64,000 bases of DNA from Aradus depressus (Eukaryota > Arthropoda > Insecta > Hemiptera > Aradidae), in NCBI GenBank assembly GCA_963662175.1, contig OY759224.1:32311489-32375488 (forward strand), in the 5' to 3' direction. Under the pieces are notes generated by a model, which had not been told where the DNA came from, did no database searches, and worked only from the letters and a program-made list of their open reading frames with translations. Positions 32,501-43,419 of the stretch are shown here, piece by piece; the first letter of the stretch is position 1, and every line of letters begins with the position of its first letter. Made by a program: the position numbers and the translations under genes.

Positions 32501-35500
32501 CCTCTCCAAAACCAGTCAATCGTTTGCGCTAATATTCAAGAGTTGACTTACATAAGGGCTCTAAATACTCATTCACATTTCGTGTCGATAAATTCATTAC
32601 ATCGGCAGTTATTAGGGTATTTAATTGAGTCCCCTGTGCCCTGAACCCCCCACCCCTCTCCAAAACCAGTCAATCGTTTGCGCTAATATTCAAGAGTTGA
32701 CTTACATAAGGGCTCTAAATACTCATTCACATTTCGTGTCGATAAATTCATTACATCGGCAGTTATTAGGGTATTTAATTGAGTCCCCTGTGCCCTGAAC
32801 CCCCCACCCCTCTCCAAAACCAGTCAATCGTTTGCGCTAATATTCAAGAGTTGACTTACATAAGGGCTCTAAATACTCATTCACATTTCGTGTCGATAAA
32901 TTCATTACATCGGCAGTTATTAGGGTATTTAATTGAGTCCCCTGTGCCCTGAACCCCCCACCCCTCTCCAAAACCAGTCAATCGTTTGCGCTAATATTCA
33001 AGAGTTGACTTACATAAGGGCTCTAAATACTCATTCACATTTCGTGTCGATAAATTCATTACATCGGCAGTTATTAGGGTATTTAATTGAGTCCCCTGTG
33101 CCCTGAACCCCCCACCCCTCTCCAAAACCAGTCAATCGTTTGCGCTAATATTCAAGAGTTGACTTACATAAGGGCTCTAAATACTCATTCACATTTCGTG
33201 TCGATAAATTCATTACATCGGCAGTTATTATGGTATTTAATTGAGTCCCCTGTGCCCTGAACCCCCCACCCCTCTCCAAAACCAGTCAATCGTTTGCGCT
33301 AATATTCAAGAGTTGACTTACATAAGGGCTCTAAATACTCATTCACATTTCGTGTCGATAAATTCATTACATCGGCAGTTATTAGGGTATTTAATTGAGT
33401 CCCCTGTGCCCTGAACCCCCCACCCCTCTCCAAAACCAGTCAATCGTTTGCGCTAATATTCAAGAGTTGACTTACATAAGGGCTCTAAATACTCATTCAC
33501 ATTTCGTGTCGATAAATTCATTACATCGGCAGTTATTATGGTATTTAATTGAGTCCCCTGTGCCCTGAACCCCCCACCCCTCTCCAAAACCAGTCAATCG
33601 TTTGCGCTAATATTCAAGAGTTGACTTACATAAGGGCTCTAAATACTCATTCACATTTCGTGTCGATAAATTCATTACATCGGCAGTTATTAGGGTATTT
33701 AATTGAGTCCCCTGTGCCCTGAACCCCCCACCCCTCTCCAAAACCAGTCAATCGTTTGCGCTAATATTCAAGAGTTGACTTACATAAGGGCTCTAAATAC
33801 TCATTCACATTTCGTGTCGATAAATTCATTACATCGGCAGTTATTAGGGTATTTAATTGAGTCCCCTGTGCCCTGAACCCCCCACCCCTCTCCAAAACCA
33901 GTCAATCGTTTGCGCTAATATTCAAGAGTTGACTTACATAAGGGCTCTAAATACTCATTCACATTTCGTGTCGATAAATTCATTACATCGGCAGTTATTA
34001 GGGTATTTAATTGAGTCCCCTGTGCCCTGAACCCCCCCCCCCCCCCCCCCCTCTCCAAAACCAGTCAATCGTTTGCGCTAATATTCAAGAGTTGACTTAC
34101 ATAAGGGCTCTAAATACTCATTCACATTTCGTGTCGATAAATTCATTACATCGGCAGTTATTAGGGTATTTAATTGAGTCCCCTGTGCCCTGAACCCCCC
34201 ACCCCTCTCCAAAACCAGTCAATCGTTTGCGCTAATATTCAAGAGTTGACTTACATAAGGGCTCTAAATACTCATTCACATTTCGTGTCGATAAATTCAT
34301 TACATCGGCAGTTATTATGGTATTTAATTGAGTCCCCTGTGCCCTGAACCCCCCACCCCTCTCCAAAACCAGTCAATCGTTTGCGCTAATATTCAAGAGT
34401 TGACTTACATAAGGGCTCTAAATACTCATTCACATTTCGTGTCGATAAATTCATTACATCGGCAGTTATTAGGGTATTTAATTGAGTCCCCTGTGCCCTG
34501 AACCCCCCACCCCTCTCCAAAACCAGTCAATCGTTTGCGCTAATATTCAAGAGTTGACTTACATAAGGGCTCTAAATACTCATTCACATTTCGTGTCGAT
34601 AAATTCATTACATCGGCAGTTATTAGGGTATTTAATTGAGTCCCCTGTGCCCTGAACCCCCCCCCCCCCCCCTCTCCAAAACCAGTCAATCGTTTGCGCT
34701 AATATTCAAGAGTTGACTTACATAAGGGCTCTAAATACTCATTCACATTTCGTGTCGATAAATTCATTACATCGGCAGTTATTAGGGTATTTAATTGAGT
34801 CCCCTGTGCCCTGAACCCCCCACCCCTCTCCAAAACCAGTCAATCGTTTGCGCTAATATTCAAGAGTTGACTTACATAAGGGCTCTAAATACTCATTCAC
34901 ATTTCGTGTCGATAAATTCATTACATCGGCAGTTATTATGGTATTTAATTGAGTCCCCTGTGCCCTGAACCCCCCACCCCTCTCCAAAACCAGTCAATCG
35001 TTTGCGCTAATATTCAAGAGTTGACTTACATAAGGGCTCTAAATACTCATTCACATTTCGTGTCGATAAATTCATTACATCGGCAGTTATTAGGGTATTT
35101 AATTGAGTCCCCTGTGCCCTGAACCCCCCACCCCTCTCCAAAACCAGTCAATCGTTTGCGCTAATATTCAAGAGTTGACTTACATAAGGGCTCTAAATAC
35201 TCATTCACATTTCGTGTCGATAAATTCATTACATCGGCAGTCATTAGGGTATTTAATTGAGTCCCCTGTGCCCTGAACCCCCCACCCCTCTCCAAAACCA
35301 GTCAATCGTTTGCGCTAATATTCAAGAGTTGACTTACATAAGGGCTCTAAATACTCATTCACATTTCGTGTCGATAAATTCATTACATCGGCAGTTATTA
35401 GGGTATTTAATTGAGTCCCCTGTGCCCTGAACCCCCCCCCCCCCCCCCCCCCTTTACTTCAACCGATATCCCTGAAATTTGACAGATTATGTCCTTTTTA

Positions 35501-35840
35501 GGTTTTGACTTCAAATATGAAATTTCATATCGATACATTCATCAGATCGGCAGTTATTGGGGTTTTTGAGTTGAGCCCCTTCCCCTTTGCCGATTCCGCT
35601 AAAAAACAATAAGTGTCGTCCTTGATTGATCATTTTAATTATATATAATAATTATTATAATAATAATATAAAATGTTATATAATTTTGTGTTATTATATT
35701 TTTTGAGTTAAGCCTCCCCGCTAATCCCCTCCCCCCCCCCCCCCCCCCTTCCTTTGATTGATTTGGCTGAATAACAATAGGCATTGTCGTGTTTTTGACC
35801 GATTAAATTACTTCCACTATACTTCGTACAGCTGGGAAAG
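29511..35840 (+). repeat. Family X copy carrying the 154-bp satellite array
   Basis: The left terminus CTTCCCCCGAACGAATTAAT (29528) and the right part 35453-35840 (CAACCGATATCCCTGAAATT to TTCGTACAGCTGGGAAAGTG) are ordinary family X. One module between them has expanded to 38 units. A 35626-35710 AT-rich stretch and an 18-C run also lie in the right part. Confidence 0.88.
29562..35452 (+). repeat. Satellite array: 38 units of 154 bp
   Basis: CAGTCAATCGTTTGCGCTAA starts at 29581 and last at 35299, 37 intervals of 154 bp plus exactly 20 extra bases. All 20 are explained by three lengthened C runs (+6 near 32333, +9 near 34031, +5 near 34655). Substitutions are few: nine units have ATTATGG instead of ATTAGGG, two have CATCTCC, and there are single changes near 30329, 30889 and 35242. 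Such homogeneity implies recent amplification or active homogenisation. The array probably lies in the first intron of the CK1-gamma gene. Confidence 0.97.
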
Positions 35841-36369
35841 TGCCTGTGTTTCAACTGAGATTAGAAGGATGCTAAAAGTATAATTTCATGAAAATCCAAT
35901 CAATCTGTCACAAATTTTATGTTTTGCCCACGAAAATGAAATTTTGAGATACTATAAAAACTATATCAGCACCCCAGAGGTACACTCTGTGTTTAGTCCA
36001 TTTTTTGTCAAATTTATGTTATCTCCTTTTTTCTACTAAATATTAGTTTGTCTTTCGTTGGGATTTATGTTAACTCATTCAAGTCCATAGTTGACGTAAG
36101 GTAAACAATGGTAAGTCACAAATTATTAATTATTATTTATTTTAAGCCTACAATTTTTATGTTTATCATTAAATTTCTCGTAAACTTGGTGTACAATAAT
36201 AAGATAATGGTTAAAGAAATTTAAAAAAAAAACTATCACTCAAGAAAAAATAATCCTTGGTCTATATTATCGAGTATTTTATTACCAAAAAAAAACTTAA
36301 ATTTGCTCTAATATAAAATATGATTTTTGTGACTTAACACAGTTTACTTCTGGGGTGCTGATATATTCT
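35841..36369. other. No gene recognised
   Basis: AT-rich. Short reverse-complementary phrases (GGGGTGCTGATATA at 36352; ATATCAGCACCCC at 35962) flank 35962-36366, so this could be a weak inverted-repeat element. Confidence 0.45.
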
Positions 36370-36440
36370 AGAGGGCACTGGTAGCTCAGAAGTAGCTGCT
36401 AGCCACCAAAGCTCAAGATGGCGGCTTTGAAACCCATATA
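36370..36440 (+). mobile_element. SINE head fragment, degenerate
   Basis: GAGGGCACTGGTAGCTCAGA, then GCTCAAGATGGCGGC and TTTGAAACCC: A-box and B-box remnants without the body. Confidence 0.55.
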
Positions 36441-36963
36441 CAACATATATAACATATAACCTTTTATATTATTACTATAATAATTATTATATGAAGCAGG
36501 TTTTGGATGAAACCTTAACTTGGAAATATTGTATTTTACTTGATATTTTCTGTTTATCCAATTATTTTTGCAACATTCATAACTGAGTCTACGTAAGACC
36601 CCTTTTAAGTTTGTGACAATTTTTCAGTAATAGACTTTCAATAAGGTTCTAAGAAAATGAGGAGGGGACAGAGACTTTTCAAACACTTGAATAGAGTTTT
36701 GTAGACGGTCTTTGACCTATGGAGGAAAAACAAGGCAAATGTTGTCTATTTCTAGACTTTCTGCATATATAATCAACTAAAAATATCTCTACACTATACA
36801 AAATGATAGTGTTTGAGAAGTCTAAGAGGGGGGGGGGGAATGATGATGAGTCACGAAAGGCAGGTTGAAACCTGTCCCAGAGAGAATGGTACCTGGCTAG
36901 TTCATCGGCCAACTCACTTCTCACCCATCACCACCAGTTGCTAAACTTTCTCAATACTTGAGG
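36441..36963. other. No gene recognised
   Basis: Unassigned. A minus-strand open frame (36679-36924) resembles no family. Confidence 0.45.
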
Positions 36964-37135
36964 GAAATGAGCATGCCGTCCTTGAGATGGGACGTTAAGC
37001 AATGGTCTCCGAGCATGTACGATGTCAAAATCGTAAAAAAAACACACTAGGTAGAGTCGAGCTCAAGAGCGCTCTGGTGGTTGACAATACAACACCGAAG
37101 TTAAAGCCCAGTTATGAATCAAGATAACTAACGTA
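36964..37135 (+). mobile_element. SINE body fragment, degenerate
   Basis: CATGCCGTCCTTGAGATGGG through CTCAAGAGCGCTCTGGTGGT to AAAGCCCAGTTATGAATC. Confidence 0.7.
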
Positions 37136-37211
37136 TCGATAACTTTAATATTAATATTTTTAATTTTAAAAAGAAAGCACTAATAATAATAAACAATAAT
37201 GATCAAAGAAC

Positions 37212-37552
37212 AGGTTAGGTTAGGTTTTATGACTCATGCCCGGGCTTCAACAACGAGGTCATATTGCCTACTCTTTCGTCACTCTGGTGGACATGAGCCC
37301 GACTCTACTGTGGGAGTCCTAAATTTTGCCTACCCTAAATTTTGTATTCACCTAGGGTAGGGGTCTTTAACGAGTACCTGACATCGTACAGGCTCGGGAC
37401 CATCGCTTAACGTCTCATCCGAAGGACGGCATGCTTAAGTTTATTTTACCTCCCAGATAAAATAAACTAAGGGCCTCGGTCGGGCTACGAACCCACGACC
37501 TTGAGCTCAGAAGTCAAGCACGCATACCACTGAGCTACCGGCGCCCTCTACA
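37212..37552 (-). mobile_element. tRNA-derived SINE, near full length
   Basis: Tail AGGTTAGGTTAGG, complete body with a ~19-bp deletion at ~37270, B-box and A-box, head ending GGCGCCCTC. No convincing duplication. Confidence 0.9.
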
Positions 37553-38487
37553 ATATTATATATATTATTATTAACATAACCTTTTTTTCAGTCTAGATTT
37601 TTGGTTTACATACTTGTTCATTTTACATGAACTGGTAACTGAATTATACATTTTTTTTTAAATTGTTTTTCTCAATAAAAACATTTTTTTTTTTTAAATA
37701 AAAACGAACTATTTAATAAAAATATATTAACTAGTAGGTTAATATATTTTTATTAAATATCAAGGAACTGATAATACTAATTAGGACGAAACCTCTTTTC
37801 TTGGTAACTGACAGAATAGCCAACCGTACGGAAACCGAACTCTTTACACGACAGCGGCGATTGCTTTTCTTGTTCAAAATTAATGTTGCTACAACTATCG
37901 ATATTATTGGTTGGACAGAATATCGATAGTTTGACACCACTAGTTATCTGTAGTCATGATAGCCATGAAGAAAGAAGAGCAGTAGTAGTAGTAATTGGTT
38001 TTTGTTTGGCGGGCAACAGCCAGGGTCAGAGCGCCGATCCAGTCTATTTTACAATATTTAAATAAATAAAATTATAACAATAATAAAGGGGAAACAAATT
38101 AATTCAGTTCGGGAAACGAGCTGTCACTGACGAAGCGTCAGGACACTCCGGTGAATCGTTCATAGACAACTATATGCAGAGGCATATCAGAGCGGAATTG
38201 AGAGAGATTTTCGAATAACTAAACATTGATTCTCTCTTTTGAAAAAAAAAGTATAAAAACCCTCACTCACTGCATGAAGACAATGCAGAAACAAAAAACT
38301 GGAAAATGTTTATGTTAGAAGAAGCCCTCTATTCAGAAACGGAATATTTTTCTCATTGTCCAAAAATAATAAAATAACCATGATATGAAAATCTTGTTTC
38401 ATATAATTTTTTTAAATTTCTTGGCAGAATTCCTCCATCGACATCCTTCTTTCTATATTTTTTTTTTTCATTGCTAATAAGATTATT
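37553..38487. other. No gene; two TATCGATA motifs
   Basis: 37896-37903 and 37921-37928 are both TATCGATA, the consensus of the insect DREF element, 25 bp apart in a GC-richer stretch (37800-38040). No exon is recognised nearby. Confidence 0.4.
37896..37928. promoter_or_regulatory. Paired DRE-like TATCGATA motifs
   Basis: Two exact copies of TATCGATA separated by 17 bp. DREF sites of this sequence mark housekeeping promoters in flies. They could be an alternative promoter or enhancer of the surrounding CK1-gamma gene, or chance in AT-rich DNA. Confidence 0.3.
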
Positions 38488-39035
38488 ACTTCCCTAGTTT
38501 TATGAAGTATAGAGGAAGTGAGGTAATCGGTCAAAAAATCGATGTGGAGTTTTTAACGGAATTTCATGTTTTCCGACTTCTATATTACAAATATAAAGAA
38601 AAAAATGCTGACTGTCTGTGAACAAGATAACGCCCGATAGAATGAATACCTATATCAACACAAAATTTTATATGTGAATTCAGAACTCTCTAACGACAAC
38701 ACCTATCGATTTTCAGCAAAATCGGCCGGGAGAAGGAGGGGGATTAAGGGGAAGCTAACATAAAAACTTTAATAACTGCCGTTGTAATGACATCGACACA
38801 AAATTTGAATAGGCAAAAGAGAAGAGGAATATCAGGGAGGGGTGGGGGGTCTTAATTAAAAAAAACCTAATAACTCCCGATGTAATGAATATATCGACAG
38901 AGTGTGAGGATTTAGGAACCCCTATGCAAGTCAACTGTTGAAAATTAGCGCAAACAAAAGTCGATTCGTTTTTGAGGGGAAGCAAAAAGTTAATTAATTC
39001 GTTCTGGGGAAGTGCATTGTCGGTGATTCACTGAC
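38488..39035 (-). repeat. Family X copy, complete
   Basis: From CTTCCCTAGTTTTATGAAGT to GTTCTGGGGAAGTGCATTGT and CGGTGATTCACTGAC. ~548 bp with both termini and three modules. Confidence 0.82.
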
Positions 39036-39060
39036 CAGTTTTTATCCTACAAGTTGTAAC

Positions 39061-39958
39061 CAATATTCGCAACCGTACGATAATTATCGTACATATGCGA
39101 TAATTTCATGCCTACGATGTACGATATCACATTATTATCGTACGCAGATTGTACGATAATTTTCATTATCATGCATTAAAAATTTATTTTATTCCTGCCC
39201 TCATAGACAATAACGCGAAGATTTTTTTTTATTCGCGAAGATTTTTTCTTTCTTTTTGCTCACAGCGCTATCTATTGGTTCGTTCAGCGAACAAATGATA
39301 TCGATATCGTCGTTCGATTTCGATTATGCTAAGCCTTTACACACTTTGCGTATTTTGTGTTTCAATGTTGGTAGTTATTCTCTTTATTGTATTGAGCTAA
39401 CGAACTAGCGTTCAAGATTTAAAATAGTAATTCGAAGAAAACAGTGATTGAACATTCAACGTGATTATGTTTTTATATTAACGAGTAAGTATGCCGATCA
39501 AAAACTTTAATTCATTAGCTATAAACTATATATAACCTAAGATTTTGTTATTTTATTACTTGAAGATTATATGTAAAATGTCATTAAGTAGTTCTCGAGA
39601 ATACCTATAGAATATATTGAGATAAAATGAAAAAATCTTTGATTATAAATTCGAAATATTAGTCCGCTGAATCTTAAAAACAGTGCAGTTTTTCCAATCG
39701 AATTTAAAATGTTGGTGCCATTATTGATCTTCAAGTTAAGGGGGGAGTAGTTCTGTCCCATATGTAAAAAATATAGTTAAAAAAGGTTATTTTAATTTCG
39801 GAGCAATAGTTTACAAGTAATTAACTAGAAAGCATACGCAACAATATTGATATTACGTTTAATAAGATTTATTTATTAATTATAGTCATTATTTTGAAAA
39901 GTACGATAATTCTACGCTACTGGTACGATAGTTGCATCGCTTCAAGTTGTGAACACTG
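39061..39958. mobile_element. Non-autonomous hAT element, 898 bp, 8-bp TSD
   Basis: GTTGTAAC occurs at 39053-39060 and 39959-39966. The left end is CAATATTCGCAAC; the right end, reversed, is CAGTGTTCACAAC (three transitions apart). The subterminal regions hold several ACGATAATT/AATTATCGT motifs. An 8-bp duplication with CAGTGTT-type ends is diagnostic of hAT. No transposase frame is visible. Confidence 0.85.
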
Positions 39959-39966
39959 GTTGTAAC

Positions 39967-40295
39967 TCAGTTGTATAAAATACACAAGCAATCATGGATC
40001 ATTCCTTCATCATGACGTTTTAAAGAAAAATTACTGTTGGAAAATTTGTGATGAAAATGAAACCAAGCCCCAGAAAAACTCTAAAAACGCTATTTTCTTA
40101 AATTTCAATTCATAATACATTATATATGAGAAAATTTCAAGATAAAATGGCTAAATGAGGCGTTAACGCTATGTGAAGTCTAATTTTATGTAAAACCTAG
40201 ACTTCTAAATAAGCCTAATTTACAAAAATACCCGTTTAGTCCAATAACTTCAGAATTTAAAAAAAAAAATAGAAAAATACAAGATGATTCTATTG

Positions 40296-40327
<32 letters not shown>

Positions 40328-42297
40328 AGGTACATTTAATCCATTGTAATTTGTGTAAGAAATTACAATGGATTAAATGTACCTCAATCTGTACCTGTTA
40401 ATTTATTTATTTTTTAAAGCAATCTTGAAGAAAAACATACCAAACCGAAGATACAGGAGACAAATTCACATTGGACAACATAACTTTTCCCCCCAAAAAA
40501 AACTATTATGGAAATATGGAAAAAAAACTCGAATAACAAATGAAAGACGGAAACATGCGGATCACTTGTTTGTTATTAAACCCAAATCTCAAGCAGTAAC
40601 TGCCATTGTGACAGTGCTGTGACATTTTCCTCATTAAATTAATTTACAATAAAAAATATATATATATATTATGGAATTAAATAATATATATATCCTGATC
40701 TCAAAAATTATATTCTTTATAACTAGTAATATAAGCAGGAACAACAATTGTTACAGGGATATATTAGGATCACAGTGATAAATAACAGAAATGTATGCTA
40801 ACCGTAACCAACGCAGTCTGGGCTATTAATGTATGTTTTCGCTACGTACCTTATAACTAAAAGAAACAATCTCTCCTACGCATAGATGGACACTTTTAAC
40901 AATTAAAATGCGTTTCAATGAATGTTCCAACAGTAAATATTCTTTAAAACGGATGATTGCCTGTATATTTTACACACCCCTGGTGTTGATCTACATGAAA
41001 AATAATGATAAAACTCAGAAACCTGAGTTACAACTTGTAGAATAAAAAAAAGAAGAGAAACAGGTTTCCAGGTATTTGTTGAAGGAATATTATAACAATA
41101 ATCTGCCTTTTCAACGTTGACCAATAAAATAAAACTAACACATCCAATGGAAATATCAAAATCAAGTAATGTTTCCTTTTGTGACAACAACTAATTTCCA
41201 ATAAATATATGGATAATTTTCAAAATAAACTACTTGGAATTTTCTTAGAAAAATTGATTGAGTTTCAAACAATGCAAACAGCTTTCAAAAAACGAAAAAC
41301 TTTGCCCATATATTTTCATAAAATGTCATTAAAATAACATAAATAAAACAATAACACATCAAAGGCGAATGCGTGAACGCTTTCCAAAACATATTCTGAT
41401 TCACTGAAAGAAATTATATAACTCTTTTTTTCTATTCTACTAGGCCATGGACTTCACATGGTTATTAATATAGAAAAATCAAATTACTACAATTAAAGAG
41501 TGTAAATTGTTGGAAATCGTAAACTAAACCTCCATGCTACATGTTTTCAATGTTGCACTAAACGACACCTGTAATGGAACTTCATTTATAATAGAAAATA
41601 CTTTTTATTGTGGAATGGAAACAAAAGAAAAATTACAATTTTCGAAAAAGTTATATAATGTATTTCATAGTTACAACTTCAATTGTCATACGATAAAAAA
41701 AAAGTTCAACTTAAGTAGGCCGAATCCGACTTAAGGTGTCAAATAACAATCTTTTGCAACACGATGACCCCTCCTCATTATAGAAAAAAATCATAATTAC
41801 AATATTATTATTATTTACAAATGATTTAATATTTTAACTATAAATATTTCAGAAGCCAACAAGCAAGATTTCACGAGGAATAAGCTTAGAACAGTATGAG
41901 GTGATAACCTTAACACATATGAAATAAGATAAAATTTATCTTTGAAGATAGTGCAGAGCCACTCCCCTAAGGTAAACATTTCATTTAACATTAATACTTT
42001 TTTTTTTTTAACTGAAAAAGAACTGTAAAGAACCGAAATACGAACAGCTTTGTAAATGATAACTGAAAGGTTAAAGTAAAATGAAGGGCTAAATTTACAC
42101 ACTATTAGACAAACATTGCCACAGCTCAACAAAAGAGCTGTACGTAAATAAAAATAAAGAAAGATAAGTAACACCAGATTCCACAAAATACTAAGAAATG
42201 TAGAAGTGCAAAATGGATTACATATCGAGAAAAAAAGAGAAGATAGATGTATAGATACATATTTTTTAAAATATGGTAATCAAGAATAAAAACTCAC
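39967..42297. other. Probable intron of CK1-gamma; no exon recognised
   Basis: AT-rich, poorer in repeats than the rest. It contains (TA)n at 40298-40324, a perfect hairpin (40324-40388) and pieces of unclassified sequence. No kinase exon could be read on the minus strand. Confidence 0.5.
40324..40388. repeat. Perfect hairpin, 29-bp arms, 7-nt loop
   Basis: The left arm begins ATTGAGGTACATTTAATCC and the right arm ends GGATTAAATGTACCTCAAT. The arms are exactly complementary around GTGTAAG. The hairpin abuts a (TA)n tract. It is more likely a tiny foldback element than a microRNA gene, given perfect pairing. Confidence 0.8.
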
Positions 42298-42518
42298 CTA
42301 GCCTCAGTTCACCGAAATTCCCACATCCGATCTTCTTTCCAACTCTGAAATTAGGACCAACCATCAAAACTCCAGCACTACTTGATACACTGTGACGGCT
42401 TGAATGCATTGCTGTTCTTGTCCCTGTACTAGACTTGGCTGAAACTCTTTTAGAAGGATCCTCTCGGGGATCCTTGTCCCGGCCAGGTTCCCGTCCTTCA
42501 CGTTTCTGCATTATTTGA
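42298..42518 (-). CDS. gish: Casein kinase 1 gamma (gilgamesh/CSNK1G), exon with start codon
   Basis: CK1-gamma is a membrane-associated Ser/Thr kinase that acts in Wnt and other signalling. The ATG is at 42511 and the coding part is 42298-42511 (71 codons plus one base). The first ~48 residues are basic and Ser/Thr-rich; then comes [15 protein letters not shown] and the ATP-binding glycine loop GCGNFG, followed by ELRL. This is the family's invariant entry into kinase subdomain I. The exon ends at a donor GTGAGT (42297 downward). It begins after an acceptor: CTACAG ends at 42519 and is preceded by a long pyrimidine tract, so seven untranslated bases precede the ATG and a noncoding exon must lie upstream (a GTAAGT donor reading from 43122 is a candidate). 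No later kinase exon was recognised in 1-42297, so the gene leaves the window to the left. The family match is firm; the symbol follows the fly orthologue. Confidence 0.9.
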
Positions 42519-43367
42519 CTGTAGAAAATAACAGAAAAAAAAAAAAAAAAATTCAGAATCAGTGGAACAAATGGCTGCTGTCCAGGGGATGAGGCCCGGG
42601 ACCCAGGGGGCTACAGAAAACCCTGAAGAACATTATATAGAGTAGCCCGAACATCCCAATAATCACTAGAAACACACACACACATTCTGGTATTGCTTAG
42701 GTCCCATCACATCACCCACAACACCTCTAATCTACACATTACGTCAATCTAGCTCAACTAAACCCCACACATAGTACAATACACTGCTACCTCCATTATC
42801 CATTGGTTCCTCATACAGACCCCCCTCCCACCACTGCTTCTTAAATCTTACTTATTCTATTTAACAATACCGTTATAAAAATAATTATTGCATTGTTCTT
42901 TGTTAATGATTATGAAATAATAGTTTCTTTTTCTTCTTAGTAGTAAATGCAATGACATAACATTCGAGACTATGTGTGCTTTATCTCTTTTAAACATTAT
43001 CATAAAACCCACTTGTACGCAAAAACATTGCAAGAAAGTTACTTTTTTCATTGGTATGCTACGTAGCAGAGTCTGCGTTTTAAAATAATTAAAAAGGAGT
43101 GAAAAGAACCTCTAAAACTTACGTATTATGTTTCATTTGTGAAGTTTTGATTCATCCTGAAAACTCTCACAGTAATTTCTTAATTTTTCCATGAAAGTCC
43201 GTATTTGTCTACGGCTATGTATGTTTTGAAAACACCAATGTGTTAAAAAAAAAATGTTAACCTAATTCATAAGCCATATGTAACTAAATTCAATCAGCTG
43301 ATCGTTGTCATAGTGATTCAAACTATGGATAGTAAACAAATAACGGTTCCTTGGGACCTATTTTTAA
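42519..43367. promoter_or_regulatory. Divergent promoter region between CK1-gamma and CEP120
   Basis: The start codons of the two head-to-head genes are 857 bp apart. The interval is AT-rich, has no family X or SINE copy (rare in this window) and contains an E-box CAGCTG near 43298. Repeat-free sequence between two divergent conserved genes suggests a shared promoter. No TATA or initiator element is clear enough to name. Confidence 0.5.
43123..43300 (-). other. Candidate 5' noncoding exon of the CK1-gamma gene
   Basis: The start-codon exon has a splice acceptor only seven bases before its ATG, so an upstream exon is required. The best donor on this strand is TAC|GTAAGT with the intron starting at 43122. 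It would give a 603-bp first intron to 42519. The 5' limit (transcription start) is not visible; 43300 is a guess that keeps it clear of the CEP120 start. Confidence 0.35.
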
Positions 43368-43384
43368 ATGGACAAGTTAAATAG
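43325..43384 (+). other. Short upstream ORF overlapping the CEP120 start codon
   Basis: An ATG at 43325 opens a 19-codon frame ending at TAG 43382-43384. This frame differs from that of the CEP120 start at 43368, and it overlaps the start by 17 bases. If the transcript begins upstream of 43325, it would be an overlapping uORF that lowers CEP120 translation. Whether it is transcribed cannot be told. Confidence 0.3.
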
Positions 43385-43419
43385 TCCTTTAATCCAAGTG
43401 GTTTTAGACATAAAAGAAG
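43368..43419 (+). CDS. Cep120: CEP120 exon 1
   Basis: Starts at ATG 43368 and encodes 17 codons plus one base (MDKLNSPLIQVVLDIKE), the first beta strand of the C2 domain. The donor is G|GTAACG. The split Gly codon is completed by exon 2. An earlier ATG at 43325 is in another frame and stops early, so it is not the start. Confidence 0.85.

Noticed and set aside
34011..34193. 60-residue open frame inside the satellite array
   Set aside because: It arises only because an expanded C run shifts the frame; the repeat unit is non-coding.
29562..35452. CRISPR-like array
   Set aside because: Units are contiguous 154-bp tandem repeats with no unique spacers, in a eukaryotic intron-like setting. A satellite explains it fully.
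40324..40388. microRNA precursor
   Set aside because: Perfect 29-bp pairing without bulges and an adjacent (TA)n are unlike a typical miRNA hairpin. Kept only as a hairpin.
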